38,711 nt of DNA from Pseudoruegeria aquimaris. Lineage in GTDB: Bacteria; Pseudomonadota; Alphaproteobacteria; Rhodobacterales; Rhodobacteraceae. A program made the translations under genes and the position numbers. Position 1 is the stretch's first letter; the number at the start of each line of letters is the position of its first letter. Shown here one piece after another: positions 37,631 to 38,711 of the stretch. Below the pieces are notes generated by a model that ran no database searches, had not been told where the DNA came from, and saw nothing but the letters and a program-made list of their open reading frames with translations. The stretch lies in the NCBI RefSeq assembly GCF_900172235.1, contig NZ_FWFQ01000028.1, positions 1-38,711 on the forward strand. The letters run 5' to 3'.

Positions 37631-37825
37631 TTTTTGCCGTGATAGCAACGCTGCGGTAAAACGCAAGAGATTTGATGGTCCGTGCGACAAACCACGCAGC
37701 GCCCGGAAACGGGGTCGGGCTATCGTTAACCCCCTGATAACCATGTATCCCCCAGTCTTCAGTCAGGTATTTCCAGTGTCTGGCCGGGTTGAGCCGCCGC
37801 AGCATGAGCGAAGGAGCCACACCCG

Positions 37826-38452
37826 ATGACCACGGGGGACGAAGGAAGAACGGCCATCTCCGGAGCTTGGATCAGCGATTCGTCCGCGCAGGCTGATGCC
37901 CTTCACGGGGCCGAGGCGGTGCCGGGGCAGGTCTTCGTGCGGGCCGGCCAGCACATCGGCTTTCTGGTGCAGATCGAAGGCCGCTGGCACGAGGGCATTT
38001 CCATCGCGCCCGACTGGGCGGTGATCGAAGGGCCGATGCCGGACGAAAGCTTCGGCGAAACCCGCGAATGCCGGCTCAGCTTTCCCTTCGGCCGGCTAGA
38101 GATCGGCCTCGTGCGCTGCGCGGAAGTCCTGCGCGAGGGCGGGATCGCCGGCGCGGTACGCCTTCGGTTCATCCGGACGCATTCGCCCGCACGGGCCGAG
38201 CTTGACGCCTTGCTGCGGCTGATCGCGACCCGCCAGCGCCGCACCACGCGGCGGGCCAGCGGGGCCCTGCCGCCGTCCGGTGCGCTGGCCGAGGCGGCCC
38301 TGCTCGCGGTTCTGCCGACGGAGCCGCCCCCCCCGCCGCGCCGCTTCCGCCTGCCGCCTCGCTTCACCCGCTGGCTGGGCCGGATGAAGCCCCCGGCACT
38401 CAGGTGGCCACGGTGGCCCCGGTGGGCGCTTTGGCAGCGGTGGCGCCGATAA
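37826..38452 (+). CDS. Hypothetical protein with a possible PilZ-like core and a Trp/Arg-rich tail
   Basis: A 208-residue protein I do not recognise. The middle (about residues 30-125) has the beta-rich rhythm of a PilZ-type domain (HIGFLVQIEGRWHEGISIAP, ECRLSFPFGRLEIGLVRCAE, GAVRLRFIRTHSPARAEL), but the RxxxR signature is missing, so the likeness is weak. The tail, after Pro-rich EPPPPPRRF, ends LRWPRWPRWALWQRWRR. The ATG follows AAGGAG at 37810-37815, 10 bases upstream. It is divergent from glcD. Confidence 0.6.
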   Translation: MTTGDEGRTAISGAWISDSSAQADALHGAEAVPGQVFVRAGQHIGFLVQIEGRWHEGISIAPDWAVIEGPMPDESFGETRECRLSFPFGRLEIGLVRCAEVLREGGIAGAVRLRFIRTHSPARAELDALLRLIATRQRRTTRRASGALPPSGALAEAALLAVLPTEPPPPPRRFRLPPRFTRWLGRMKPPALRWPRWPRWALWQRWRR

Positions 38453-38519
38453 TCCGCCCACCGTGCCCCGCAGGCGCAGTGGCGTGATCCCGGGCTCTGG
38501 CCTCGGCGGCCCGCAGCGC

Positions 38520-38711
38520 CTAGGTCGTGGACTCATAATGTCTGATCCAGAGCCTTGAGCAAGCGAGGTGAAGTGCGGCGAGGAAGTTTGCTGCGGTTTT
38601 GAAGTATCGCGTTGCGATGCCGCGGAAGTGTTTGAGACGATTGAAGAACCGTTCGACCTTGTTGCGTTCGCGGTAGAGGTCTCGGTCGACGGTCCTGACC
38701 ACGCGGACGTT
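38520..38711 (-). mobile_element. IS5-family transposase, C-terminal end, cut by the window edge
   Basis: About 63 residues of a DDE transposase end: VRTVDRDLYRERNKVERFFN, followed by RLKHFRGIATRYFKTAANFL, with the last acidic residue in KVERFF. This is the final block of IS5-type transposases. The stop is at 38520-38522, almost at the element's right end; the inverted repeat probably starts with TAGGTCGTGGACTCATAA. Only this end is visible, so the group and the state of the copy cannot be judged. Confidence 0.85.

Noticed and set aside
37572-37820. An 82-residue frame between glcD and the orphan gene
   Set aside because: It covers the glcD promoter and palindrome, has no ribosome-binding site and no coding character.

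Overview
The window looks like the chromosome of a marine-type Rhodobacteraceae (Roseobacter-group alphaproteobacterium). The grounds are the high GC content and third-position GC bias, the incomplete regulatory PTS (HPr, EIIA, HprK) linked to rapZ and chvGI, pckA divergent from chvI, an ethylmalonyl-CoA-pathway type methylsuccinyl-CoA dehydrogenase, and the glcDEF order. Species was not determined.

Layout: 1-127 is the start of tuf (EF-Tu), followed by a lipoprotein gene. 952-3798 holds two tandem, related cytochrome P450 genes. 3806-8805 carries an M48 metalloprotease, a DUF898/YjgN membrane protein and parC. 9010-11384 carries an SH3 protein, an SDR, a twin-helix small membrane protein and a cobalamin adenosyltransferase. 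11668-13355 is etfBA, closed by a clear terminator. 13457-16908 holds a DUF6473-like gene, 3-hydroxybutyryl-CoA dehydrogenase, an orphan gene and an HPHG-type acyltransferase. 16942-21435 is a tightly packed minus-strand unit in the order chvI, chvG, hprK, rapZ, EIIA, HPr, divergent from pckA (21782-23380). 23433-25080 is an AT-rich islet encoding a PIN-like nuclease joined to a PD-(D/E)XK-type nuclease, with the frame broken in a short AT repeat. 25093-29480 holds tauE, mcd, two HupE-like membrane proteins and a SHOCT protein. 29614-31665 holds an SDR, its TetR-type neighbour and an Hsp20. 31894-33557 holds two paralogous secreted trypsin-like proteases. 33692-37566 is glcDEF. The right edge has an orphan gene with a Trp/Arg-rich tail and the end of an IS5-type transposase.

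How the genes fit together: Mcd passes electrons to ETF (etfBA), and the cobalamin adenosyltransferase makes the cofactor needed by the mutases of the same C2-assimilation route. Hbd handles C4 acyl-CoA, and GlcDEF feeds glycolate in as glyoxylate. PckA and the PTS/ChvGI block set the gluconeogenic state. These links are inferred from family knowledge.

The two most unusual signals are both two-base changes in short dinucleotide tracts. One appears to have removed the chvG stop frame, so that ChvG and HprK now read as a single 738-residue frame. The other splits the PIN/PD-(D/E)XK nuclease gene. Both could be real mutations, switchable states or sequence errors; read-level evidence would decide.
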